Notes under the pieces: generated by a model | Database searches by the model: none | What the model saw: only the letters and a program-made list of their open reading frames with translations | Told to the model about the DNA's origin: nothing | Shown: positions 25,062 to 32,925 of the stretch, piece after piece | Numbering within the stretch: the first letter of the stretch is position 1 | How the letters are laid out: each line of letters opens with the position of its first letter | DNA from: Rhizobacter sp. Root1221 | GTDB lineage: Bacteria; Pseudomonadota; Gammaproteobacteria; Burkholderiales; Burkholderiaceae_C | Direction: 5' to 3' | NCBI RefSeq assembly: GCF_001425785.1 | Contig: NZ_LMDI01000014.1 | Span: 133,746-180,165, forward strand | DNA: 46,420 bases | Program-made: the position numbers and the translations under genes

Positions 25062-26000
25062 ATGTCCACCCTCTCCCGTCCCCTCGGTGCCGCCGCCCTG
25101 CTGGCGGCAACGTTTTCCTGGGGCAGCCTGTTCCTCGTGGGCAAGCCGGTGCTGGGTCAGGTCGACCCCGTGTGGTTCACGCTGGCGCGCTACACCATCG
25201 CGACGCTGGGTTTTGCCGCCTTGCTACTGGTGCGCGGGGCGTTCCCCTGGGACAAGCTGCGCACGCACGGCTGGCGGCTCGCCGGCCTCGGCATCGTCGG
25301 CTACGGCACCTTCGGCGTTCTCGTGCTCACGGGCCTCGCCCACTCCCAACCATCCCATGGCGCGGTGGTGATGGCCACCATGCCCATCACCACGCAGCTG
25401 GTGCGCTGGGTGTTCGACGGCGTTCGCCCGGGGCGGGCCTCGCTCGCCGGCACGGTGCTCGCGTTGGCAGGCGTCGTGACGGTCTCGGGTGTGCTCGCGG
25501 GTCCGCCTGGCGCCGAGTCCACACTGGCGGGCGACCTCACCGCCTTCGCCGGCACCCTCGGGTGGATCGCCTACACCCGGGGCAGCGCCCGCTTCGGCAC
25601 GTTCGGCGTGCTCGAGTTCAGCGCCCTCACGGCCATCGCATCCTGGCCGCTGCTGCTGTTGGCCACACTGGCCGCCACCGCACTGCACTGGGCCACCGTG
25701 CCCACCTGGGACGCGCTCGGCTCGTCGTGGCATGCGTTGCTGTACATCGGCGTGGCACCCACGATCCTCGGGGTGCTGGCCTTCAACGCCGGCGTCAAGG
25801 CGCTCGGCGTCGTCACCGGCACCGCCTTCCTCAACTTCGTGCCGGTGTCGGCGGTGCTGATCGGCGCGGCCCTCGGCGCGCGGCCCGCCGCCCACGAACT
25901 CGTGGGCGTGGCGATGGTGGTGGTGGCGCTGGGGGTGCACACCCTGTCGCTGCGCCAACCGGCGTCTCCGGTGGGCCCGCTGAGGCGCTGTGCGGCCTGA
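25062..26000 (+). CDS. EamA/DMT-family transporter
   Basis: A 312-residue inner-membrane protein with ten predicted hydrophobic segments and two EamA repeats: first AALLAATFSWGSLFLVGKPV through the MATMPITTQL helix, second GDLTAFAGTLGWIAYTRGSA through TAFLNFVPVSAVLIGAAL. Members export metabolites or amino acids. GGAGG lies eight bases upstream of the ATG. It is paired with the divergent LysR regulator. This gene marks the left border of the catabolic island. Confidence 0.88.
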   Translation: MSTLSRPLGAAALLAATFSWGSLFLVGKPVLGQVDPVWFTLARYTIATLGFAALLLVRGAFPWDKLRTHGWRLAGLGIVGYGTFGVLVLTGLAHSQPSHGAVVMATMPITTQLVRWVFDGVRPGRASLAGTVLALAGVVTVSGVLAGPPGAESTLAGDLTAFAGTLGWIAYTRGSARFGTFGVLEFSALTAIASWPLLLLATLAATALHWATVPTWDALGSSWHALLYIGVAPTILGVLAFNAGVKALGVVTGTAFLNFVPVSAVLIGAALGARPAAHELVGVAMVVVALGVHTLSLRQPASPVGPLRRCAA

Positions 26001-26079
26001 GCGCGCAGCTGACATGCGGGTTCAGGCAGGTGGGTGAATTGCCGGCCGGCGACAAAGTGCAGGAAGCGCCATGGCGTGC

Positions 26080-26274
26080 TCAACCCACGGGTGCCATGGT
26101 GCGCTCTGCCGCGATGAACCGGTCGAGCACCTTGCGCGACTGGACGCCGCCCGAATCGATGTTGAGCATGAGCAGCTTGCGGTCCGGCCAGCGCAGCAAG
26201 TTGGCCTGCTGACGCTCCAGCACCGCCTGGTCTTCCGCGAAGGCGCGCCTCCTTGGTGGGATCGGTATCGGCAT
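26080..26274 (-). pseudogene. C-terminal remnant of a Rieske aromatic oxygenase (VanA-like)
   Basis: Immediately after ligB (TGATG overlap) a 64-codon frame encodes AFAEDQAVLERQQANLLRWP followed by DRKLLMLNIDSGGVQSRKVL and DRFIAAE. This matches my recollection of the C-terminal end of Rieske oxygenase alpha subunits of the vanillate demethylase/phthalate dioxygenase group. The Rieske cluster, the mononuclear-iron site and about 290 upstream codons are absent, so it cannot be active. An internal deletion seems to have joined a start codon next to ligB to the last part of the gene. Within the operon a vanillate or methoxy-aryl demethylase would have fed protocatechuate to LigAB. No reductase gene is adjacent. 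Confidence 0.6.
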
Positions 26275-27125
26275 CAGTCGCGGGATGCAATTTCTTCGAG
26301 CGTCAACAACGCCATGCCGGTTGTCATCGGGGCGTAGTAAGTGCGGTGCAGCTCCCTGACCTGCGCGCCCATGGCGCCGCGCATGACCAGCCACATGATG
26401 ACTTCGCAGCCTTCCGCGCCAGCATCCAGGATGAGCTGCTCGTGGCTGAGCCGAGCCAGCGCCTGCGGGTCGTGCGAGATCGTGTCGAGCCACCACTGGT
26501 CCCACGCCGGGTTGAGATGGCCGAAGCGCTCGCCGTTGAGCTGGTGCGACAGGCCGCCCGTGCCCAGCACGACCACGCGCAGGTCCTCGGCATAGCTGTC
26601 GATGGCGCGGCGCAAAGCCTGGCCCAGCTTGTAGCAGCGCTGGGCGGTAGGTAGCGGATGCTGCACGACGTTGACGAACAGCGGCACGACCGCCACGGGC
26701 CATGCCGGCGCAGCATCCCACAGCAGCGGCATGGCCGTGAGGAAGCCGTGGTCCAGCGCCATCTCCTGGCACAGGGTCATGTCGAACTCCTGCGCCAGCA
26801 GGGACTGCGCCAGGTGCGCGGAAAACGCCGGATCGCCTCTGAACTGCGGCAGCGGACGCGGGCCGTAGCCCTCGTCGGCCACGGCGTAGGAATCGGCCAC
26901 GCCCAGCGCAAAGGTTGGGTAGCGGTCGAGCAGGAATTCGGTGCCATGGTCGTTGTAGACCACGATCACCACATCGGCCCGGATCTCCTCGGCCAGCCAG
27001 CGCTTGACGGGCTCGAAGCCGTCGAACAGCGGCGCCCATTCGGGCGTGGCCTGCTTGCCCTGGTCGTGAGCGCGACCGATGGAGGGTACATGCGAAGAGC
27101 CGATGCCCGCGACAAGACGCGCCAT
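26274..27125 (-). CDS. ligB: Extradiol dioxygenase beta subunit (LigB-type, protocatechuate 4,5-dioxygenase)
   Basis: A 283-residue class III extradiol dioxygenase catalytic subunit. Iron ligands His12 (GIGSSHVPSIG), His60 (VVYNDHGTEF) and Glu241 (EGCEVIMWLVMRGA), and the catalytic His194 (GTGGLSHQLNG), line up with those of Sphingobium LigB. LigAB opens protocatechuate at the 4,5 position to 4-carboxy-2-hydroxymuconate semialdehyde. The ATG at 27125 overlaps the ligA stop (ATGA). Related catechol acids such as gallate or 3-O-methylgallate remain possible substrates. Confidence 0.88.
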   Translation of the reverse strand: MARLVAGIGSSHVPSIGRAHDQGKQATPEWAPLFDGFEPVKRWLAEEIRADVVIVVYNDHGTEFLLDRYPTFALGVADSYAVADEGYGPRPLPQFRGDPAFSAHLAQSLLAQEFDMTLCQEMALDHGFLTAMPLLWDAAPAWPVAVVPLFVNVVQHPLPTAQRCYKLGQALRRAIDSYAEDLRVVVLGTGGLSHQLNGERFGHLNPAWDQWWLDTISHDPQALARLSHEQLILDAGAEGCEVIMWLVMRGAMGAQVRELHRTYYAPMTTGMALLTLEEIASRD

Positions 27126-27499
27126 CACACCGCTCCCGGCACGTTGCGCGTGCGCATGAATTCCTCATAGCTTTCGCCACGCATCTGCGCGCCGACGGCA
27201 TAGAGCCCCACACCCAGCGTGACCGCCAGCTTGAGGAAGAAGAAGAGATTGCCGCCCATGCGCGTGAGCGCCAGCCAGTCACGCCGGTGGACGGCATCGC
27301 GGTGCGCCTGGCTCACGCCCCGGGCCCGCATGTAAGCGTCCGGATCGGCCAGGAATTCCGCCCGTGCCTCGGGCTTGCGCAGCCCGGCACACATGCAGTT
27401 GAAGGCATAGCCCTGGCGTGACAGCGCCAGGTCGAACAGGTACGTGCCCGGTATGCGCGCGGCATCCACGTCGGCGGCGTGGGGTTGACTGGGTTTCAC
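27125..27499 (-). CDS. ligA: Extradiol dioxygenase alpha subunit (LigA-type)
   Basis: A 124-residue helical LigA-like small subunit: RIPGTYLFDLALSRQGYAFN, then FLADPDAYMRARGVSQAHRD, RRDWLALTRMGGNLFFFLKL. It forms the lid of the LigAB active site. The start is taken as GTG at 27499 because AAGGAG lies five bases upstream; ATGs at 27520 and 27541 lack a ribosome binding site. Coupled to ligB by a four-base overlap. Confidence 0.85.
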   Translation of the reverse strand: MKPSQPHAADVDAARIPGTYLFDLALSRQGYAFNCMCAGLRKPEARAEFLADPDAYMRARGVSQAHRDAVHRRDWLALTRMGGNLFFFLKLAVTLGVGLYAVGAQMRGESYEEFMRTRNVPGAV

Positions 27500-27541
27500 G
27501 AGGGCTCCTTGAGTTCGCATGGGACACGAAGACCGGTCCAT

Positions 27542-27991
27542 TCATTGATCGCGGTAAAGCGCGAAACGGGCGACGCGGCGGGCAATGCGCCAGCCTTCGT
27601 CGGTCAGCTCGAAGCTGTCTTCGAACTGTCCCAAGGCCTGCCGCGCGGTGGCAGGCCGGCCCATCGGACCGGCTTCGTCGGCACGGCTGCCGCTCCACAC
27701 CAGCACCTGGGTCACCGCGCTGGCGCGCGCGTCACCGCCCAGCGTCAGGCGGATGCCGCAGATGAGATGCGCGGTCAGGCGCTCGGCGGGCCGCTCGCGG
27801 TAGGACGCCTCGATGGCCGCGCGGCCTTGCAACGGCGCGGCGCCGGGGCGCACCAGTACCGCGTCGGGCGTGAACAGCGCGGCCAGACCGGCATGGTCCT
27901 GGGCATCGGTGCGTGCCGCTGCGTCCATGACGAGGTCGCGGCACGCTTTTTCGACCAGCAATTGCAGTTGGGGCGACGTGGATTCGTTCAT
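27542..27991 (-). CDS. NTF2-fold (SnoaL-like) protein
   Basis: A 149-residue soluble protein with an NTF2/SnoaL cone fold: LVMDAAARTDAQDHAGLAAL and FTPDAVLVRPG, then GRAAIEASYRERP, then QALGQFEDSFELTDEGWRIA. The family contains isomerases, hydrolases, dioxygenase beta subunits and non-enzymatic binders. It lies between the RND protein and ligA (14- and 42-base gaps), so it belongs to the operon. Its substrate is unknown; it could bind the ring-cleavage substrate or be a beta-like companion of the lost Rieske oxygenase. Confidence 0.75.
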   Translation of the reverse strand: MNESTSPQLQLLVEKACRDLVMDAAARTDAQDHAGLAALFTPDAVLVRPGAAPLQGRAAIEASYRERPAERLTAHLICGIRLTLGGDARASAVTQVLVWSGSRADEAGPMGRPATARQALGQFEDSFELTDEGWRIARRVARFALYRDQ

Positions 27992-28005
27992 GGGAAGGGT
28001 CAGGT

Positions 28006-30444
28006 TCAGCGCATGTTGAACACGCCGGCCCGGATGTCGCCGGCCACCTGGCGTGCCTTGTCCGGTTGCAAGGCCAGCGGATCGCGCAGCAGGAACACGC
28101 CCAGCGCGGGCACCAGCACCAGGGCACCTACCATGTTCCACACGAACATGAAGGCCAGCAGGATGCCCATGTCGGCCTGGAACTTGATGGGCGAGAAAGC
28201 CCAGGTGCCCACCGCGAGGGCCAGCGTGATGCCCGTGAGCATCACCACCTTGCCGGTGAACCTGAGTGCGTGGCGATAGGCCTGCACCAGGCTTTCGCCT
28301 TCGCGCATGCGGGTCAGCATCACGCTCAGCACGTACAGCGCGTAGTCGACGCCAATGCCCACGCCCAGGGCGATCACCGGCAGCGTGGCCACCTTCACCC
28401 CCATGCCCAGCGCCACCATCAAGGCCTCGCCCAGCACCGAGGTCAGCATCAGTGGCAACACCGCCACGATCACCGCACGCCACGACCGGAAGGTGACCCA
28501 GCACAGCGCGATGACGGCGGCGTAGACCCAGAACAGCATCTCGCGCATGGCGTCCTTCACCACGATGTTGGTGGCCGCGTCGATGCCCGCACTGCCGGCG
28601 GCCAGCATGAAGCGAACGCCCGGATCGCGCGACGGGTCGGCCGCATCCTCGGCGATGAATTTCTCCACCTCCTGCACCACGTGGGTCAGCGTCTGGGCCT
28701 TGTGGTCCTTCAGGTAAACGAACAGCGACAGGAAGGAGCAGCCCTGGTTGAACAGCTCGCGCGGTGCGCGAGTCTGCACGCCGCCCAGCGCTGCCTCGTT
28801 GGGCACCAGCTCGAACCACTTGAGGTTGCCTTCGTTGTAACCCACCGAGGCCCACTTCGACAGTCCGGCCATCGACTTGGTCGACTCCACGCCGGGCAGC
28901 TGCTCCAGGCGCCAGGCCAGGTCGTCAACCTTGGCGAGCGTGGCATAGCGCGTGCATTGCTCTTCAGGCGTGTCCACCATGACGGTGAAGATGTCGGCGC
29001 TGGCCGCGTAGTGCTCGACCAGGTAGGCGTTGTCACGGTTGTAGCGGGAGTCGGCCCGCAGTTCCGGCGCACCCGGGTCCAGGTCGCCGATCTGCAGGCG
29101 CAGGCTCACGGCATAGCCCCCGGCGGCCAGCAGCACCGACACGGCAATGGCCACCAGCGCCGGGCCGCGGCGGGCGAACTGCTCCAGCCAGCCCCATTGC
29201 CGAGCGTCCGTGGCCTCGGCGGCCAGGCTGCGCCGGGCCGCGCTGGCGCTCACGCCCAGGTAGCTCAGGAGGATCGGCAGCAGCACGAGGTTGGTGAAGA
29301 TCAGCACCGCCACGCCGATGCTGGCGATGGCGGCCAGGTCCTGGATGACCTTGATCTGGATGATGGCCAGCACGGCAAACCCGACCGCGTCGCACAGCAG
29401 GGCGGTGAGCCCGGCCATGAAAAGACGGCGGAAGGTGTAGCGCGCAGCCACCAGCCGGTGCGTGCCCCGCCCGATGTCTTGCATGATGCCGTTCATCTTC
29501 TGCGCGCCGTGGCTCATGCCGATGGCAAACACCAGGAAGGGCACCAGCACCGAGTAAGGATCGAGTTCGTAGCCCAGCGCGGCCAGCAGCCCGAACTGCC
29601 AGGCCACGGCGATCAGCGAGCAGGCCACCACCAGCGCAGTGCTGCGCAGGCAGCGCGTGTAGGCAAACACCACCGTGGCGGTGATCAGCAGCGCCAGGCC
29701 GAAGAACACCAGCATGCTGCGCAAGCCGTCGATCAGGTCGCTCGTGACCTTGGCGAACCCGGTGATGTGCAGGCGGATGCCGTCGCGTTCGTACTTGGCA
29801 CGCATCGCCTCGACCTGCCTGCCGAACTCGCCGTAGTCCAGCGCCTGGCCGGTCTGCGGATCGGTGCCTTGCAGCGGCACCAGGATGATGCTCGACTTGA
29901 AGTCGTTGGCCACCAGTTGGCCGATCTCGCCGGAACGCTCGATGTTCACGCGCAACTGCGCGAGGCTGCGGGCCGAGCCGTCGTAGCCATCGGGGATGAC
30001 GGTGCCGCCCTCCAGCCCGTCCTCGGTCACCGCGACCCAGCGGGTGGCCGAAGTCCAGAGCGACTTCATGAAGGCGCGCTCCACGCCGGGCATCAGGAAG
30101 ACTTCGTCGTTGATCTTCTGCAGCACCTGCATGTAGTGCACGTCGAGCACCGTGCCCTCCGTGTTCTCCACGCCAATGCGCACGACGTTGGTCTGCCCGC
30201 CGAGGTTGGCCCGGTTGGCCAGGTAGCTGGCCACATACGGATGCTGGGTGGGAATGGTCTTGTCGAAGCTCGCGTTCAGGCGCAGGCCGGTGGCCAGCCA
30301 GCCGAGCACCACGGTGACGAAGAGGCACACCAGCACCACCGCCAGGCGGTGGTTGAAGAACATGCGCTCCGCGCGGGTTCCGGACTGGCGGTCGAAGTCT
30401 TCCAGCCTGGCGATCACGGGCTGCAGGTCGTTCGTCGGGTTCAT
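28006..30444 (-). CDS. RND/MMPL-superfamily membrane transporter
   Basis: An 812-residue inner-membrane protein with the hydrophobic RND (COG1033/MMPL) plan: membrane segment at about 35-53, a periplasmic domain (55-225), five segments around 230-395, another at 430-450, a second periplasmic domain, and five C-terminal segments (about 625-795). Motifs such as FLVFAIGMSHGAQKMNGI and IALGVGIGVDYALYVLSVML are the conserved TM4/TM10 blocks with charged residues. Relatives occur with DUF1302 and DUF1329 genes in operons for hydrophobic compounds, where they are thought to move lipophilic substrates across the envelope. The start MNPTNDL is chosen because it leaves a seven-base gap to the upstream gene. 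Confidence 0.85.
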   Translation of the reverse strand: MNPTNDLQPVIARLEDFDRQSGTRAERMFFNHRLAVVLVCLFVTVVLGWLATGLRLNASFDKTIPTQHPYVASYLANRANLGGQTNVVRIGVENTEGTVLDVHYMQVLQKINDEVFLMPGVERAFMKSLWTSATRWVAVTEDGLEGGTVIPDGYDGSARSLAQLRVNIERSGEIGQLVANDFKSSIILVPLQGTDPQTGQALDYGEFGRQVEAMRAKYERDGIRLHITGFAKVTSDLIDGLRSMLVFFGLALLITATVVFAYTRCLRSTALVVACSLIAVAWQFGLLAALGYELDPYSVLVPFLVFAIGMSHGAQKMNGIMQDIGRGTHRLVAARYTFRRLFMAGLTALLCDAVGFAVLAIIQIKVIQDLAAIASIGVAVLIFTNLVLLPILLSYLGVSASAARRSLAAEATDARQWGWLEQFARRGPALVAIAVSVLLAAGGYAVSLRLQIGDLDPGAPELRADSRYNRDNAYLVEHYAASADIFTVMVDTPEEQCTRYATLAKVDDLAWRLEQLPGVESTKSMAGLSKWASVGYNEGNLKWFELVPNEAALGGVQTRAPRELFNQGCSFLSLFVYLKDHKAQTLTHVVQEVEKFIAEDAADPSRDPGVRFMLAAGSAGIDAATNIVVKDAMREMLFWVYAAVIALCWVTFRSWRAVIVAVLPLMLTSVLGEALMVALGMGVKVATLPVIALGVGIGVDYALYVLSVMLTRMREGESLVQAYRHALRFTGKVVMLTGITLALAVGTWAFSPIKFQADMGILLAFMFVWNMVGALVLVPALGVFLLRDPLALQPDKARQVAGDIRAGVFNMR

Positions 30445-30451
30445 GGTCGTC

Positions 30452-31531
30452 TCACGGTGAGGAAGGGAGCACGCGCAGGCCACGCAGGCCGGCCACGATC
30501 AACCCGGCATCGCTGGCGGCTTCCGCGAGCCCGGCAGCGGGCATCGCGACCGAGGCCTGGCGGCTGAAGGTCATTCCGTCGTCCCGGCTGGCGAGCACTT
30601 GGCCGTCCTGGCTGAGCAGCGCCAGGCTGCGGTCGGCGCGGGCCACGCCCGCGCTGATGCCCTCCGTGACGCCGGTGCGAACCTGCGCCCAGGTCTGGCC
30701 CTGGTCGGCGCTGCGGTAGGCGTTGCCGCGCAGCCCGTAGGCCACGACGGCTCCCGTCGGGCTCGCGAGCAGGCCGAAGTAGCTGCCCTTGTAAGGCGTC
30801 TGCAGCCGCTGGAAGCTTGCGCCACCGTCGTCCGAGCGCATCAGCAAGCCCTGCTCCCCGGCGATGAACAGGCGGCCGCCCACCTGCCGGATGGCATAGA
30901 GGTGAACGCCCTGGCGCTGCGCCAGCGCCTTGTGCATGGGGCGCCATCGCCTGCCACCGTCGTCCGTGGCGAAGACCATGTCGTAGGCGCCCACGGCGAT
31001 CGCGCGCTGCCCGTCCAGGCAGACCACGTCGAAGAAGGGCTTGTCCGGACCGTCCTCGAGCAACTGCTGCGCACTGCGCTGTTCCGCCTCGTCAGGCGCG
31101 GACCGGGCCGCCTGCAGTGCCAGCTGCGCGGCCTGCACGCCATCGAGCTGGCGGGCCCAGGTCTGCCCGCCATCGCTGGTGCGCAACACCACCCCCAGGT
31201 GACCGACCGCCCAGCCCTGCTGCGCGTCGGCAAAGCAGAGGCCGGCGAGCGTGGCCCGCACCGGCACCTGGGCTTGCCGCCAGGCCCTGCCGTTGTCGTC
31301 GGACAGGAGCACCGTTCCGCGCTCGCCCACCGCCACCAGCCGGCTGCCGGCGCGCGCCACCGCCAGCATGACCGCCTGCAGCGCCTTCGGCGTGACGAGC
31401 GCCGGGCGGCGCAAGGCACTGGGCAAGTCGGGCGGTGCCGCCCCGGCAGCGCCGGCCTGCAGGACCGCGCCGCACAGCCAGGCACGCAGCAGCCAGGCTC
31501 CCGCACGCGCGGCCGAGGGCATGCGTGGCAT
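30452..31531 (-). CDS. Exported YCF48/BNR-repeat beta-propeller protein
   Basis: A 359-residue protein with a signal peptide (about 1-32) and repeated sialidase/YCF48-type blades: TVLLSDDNGRAWR, VVLRTSDGGQTWARQ, MVFATDDGGRRWR, LLMRSDDGGASFQ, AYRSADQGQTWA and VLASRDDGMTFS. The SxDGGxxW motif is typical of the photosystem II stability factor (YCF48/HCF136) family, which in heterotrophs accompanies RND proteins. The start overlaps the DUF1329 stop by one base (TGATG). A role as periplasmic assembly or docking factor for the RND transporter is inference. Confidence 0.82.
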   Translation of the reverse strand: MPRMPSAARAGAWLLRAWLCGAVLQAGAAGAAPPDLPSALRRPALVTPKALQAVMLAVARAGSRLVAVGERGTVLLSDDNGRAWRQAQVPVRATLAGLCFADAQQGWAVGHLGVVLRTSDGGQTWARQLDGVQAAQLALQAARSAPDEAEQRSAQQLLEDGPDKPFFDVVCLDGQRAIAVGAYDMVFATDDGGRRWRPMHKALAQRQGVHLYAIRQVGGRLFIAGEQGLLMRSDDGGASFQRLQTPYKGSYFGLLASPTGAVVAYGLRGNAYRSADQGQTWAQVRTGVTEGISAGVARADRSLALLSQDGQVLASRDDGMTFSRQASVAMPAAGLAEAASDAGLIVAGLRGLRVLPSSP

Positions 31532-32892
31532 CAGCGCGCTCCTTCGCTGGCCAGCGTTTCCGGCGAGAAGAAGGAGGCTGGAATCGCCGGCAGTTGCTTG
31601 TAGTTGGCCGGCAGCTCGTTGGGTGCCATGTTGATGTAGTAGGCACCGGTCTGCAGGTCGTAGCCACCCCACATCGTGTTGCCGACCACCGCAGGCACGT
31701 CGGCCAGGTAGACGGCCAGGGTGTAGTTGGTGCGCCAGAGCTGGCCCTTCGCATCCCAGCCGTCGAAGATCATGATCTGCCAGGTGTCTTCGTCGAAGTA
31801 GTACTTGCGCTTGCTGACCACATGGCGCTGGCCGGCCTTGAGCGTGGCCTCGACCTCCCACACGCGATGCAGTTCCCAGCGCACCTGGTCGGGGTTGAGG
31901 TGGTTGGCGCCCAGCAGTTCGTCCACCTTGACCTGGGCGGCCATCGTGTTGTTGTAGGGGATGTACATCTCGCGCTTGCCCACCAGCTTGAGCTCGTGCT
32001 TGTCGAGGGGGCCGAACAGGTTGAAGGCCTCGTCGGTCAGGCCGATGCCCGATGTCACCGCATCCGGCGTGTCGTAGGCCACCGAAGGCGCCTTGCGCAC
32101 GCGGCGTTGGCCCACCAGGTACTGCCACAGGTTGCGCGGCTGCCTGGCAGGGTCGGCCGACTCATGCACCAGGATCGCCTCGCCGGCCTTGGAGCCGGGG
32201 CCCGTGGTGACGAACTTGCCCAGCAGGTAGTAGCCCTGGAATTTCTCGAGGCTGCCGTCCTGGTCGTAGTAGGGGAAACTCCAGGTCTGGTTGCCTGCGG
32301 AAGGCATGGAGCGCTTGCCATCGGCCGTGGCCATGAAGACGCGGACCGTCGACGTCACGTTGTTGCCCACCCAGGCCAGCCGGTGGTTCCAGAGCGCCTC
32401 GTTGCCGTCCTTGGCCAGCGGGAACGGAATGCCGCCGTAGGCCCCCTGCACGCCCTGCCCGCCGTCCTGCAGCTTGGCCCGCGTGGCGTTCCTGGCCGTG
32501 TTGTCATAGACCCGCTGGGGTGCAACGGCGGTGCGGTGGGTCGGGTACACATCCACCCGGTAGCTCGGATACTTCTGCAGCAGGGCCTTGACCCCATCGG
32601 ACAGTTTGTCGGCATGAGCCGCCATGTTGCCGGCCGTGATGATGAGCACCGGCTTCTCGGCAGGGAACGGGTTGGGCCGCGGCTCGCCGCTCTTGTAGCC
32701 GGCGGGCAACCGGGTGACGGTGCCCGTCCACGCAGGGATGCTGCCGTCCTTGTTGCCGGCGCGCTCGGCGCCCAGCGGTGTCAGGGTGGTGTTCAGCTTC
32801 GCGGCCTCCTCGGCCGACACGGCCGCCCAGGCGCTGTGCGACACCAGGGTCATGCTGGCAAGAAGTGCGCAGGACAGTACGGTACTTTTCAT
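31531..32892 (-). CDS. DUF1329 exported protein (LolB-like fold)
   Basis: A 453-residue protein with signal peptide STVLSCALLASMTLVSHSAWA and DUF1329 landmarks: AAKLNTTLTPLGAERAGNKD, the IPAWTG repeat region, KREMYIPYNNT, HRVWEVEATLKAGQRHVVSKR and KYYFDEDTWQI. The family is predicted to adopt a LolA/LolB-type lipid-binding fold in the periplasm and almost always accompanies DUF1302. The start MKSTVLS is used because the signal peptide begins there. It is part of the envelope module of the island. Confidence 0.88.
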   Translation of the reverse strand: MKSTVLSCALLASMTLVSHSAWAAVSAEEAAKLNTTLTPLGAERAGNKDGSIPAWTGTVTRLPAGYKSGEPRPNPFPAEKPVLIITAGNMAAHADKLSDGVKALLQKYPSYRVDVYPTHRTAVAPQRVYDNTARNATRAKLQDGGQGVQGAYGGIPFPLAKDGNEALWNHRLAWVGNNVTSTVRVFMATADGKRSMPSAGNQTWSFPYYDQDGSLEKFQGYYLLGKFVTTGPGSKAGEAILVHESADPARQPRNLWQYLVGQRRVRKAPSVAYDTPDAVTSGIGLTDEAFNLFGPLDKHELKLVGKREMYIPYNNTMAAQVKVDELLGANHLNPDQVRWELHRVWEVEATLKAGQRHVVSKRKYYFDEDTWQIMIFDGWDAKGQLWRTNYTLAVYLADVPAVVGNTMWGGYDLQTGAYYINMAPNELPANYKQLPAIPASFFSPETLASEGAR

Positions 32893-32925
32893 TTGAATGG
32901 ACTCCTGGGAAAGGTGGGACACACG

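Noticed and set aside
28066-30567. Plus-strand open frame of about 830 codons opposite the RND gene
   Set aside because: Composition (Gln, His, Arg, Val, Gly) shows no membrane or enzymatic pattern, while the other strand encodes a well-conserved RND protein.
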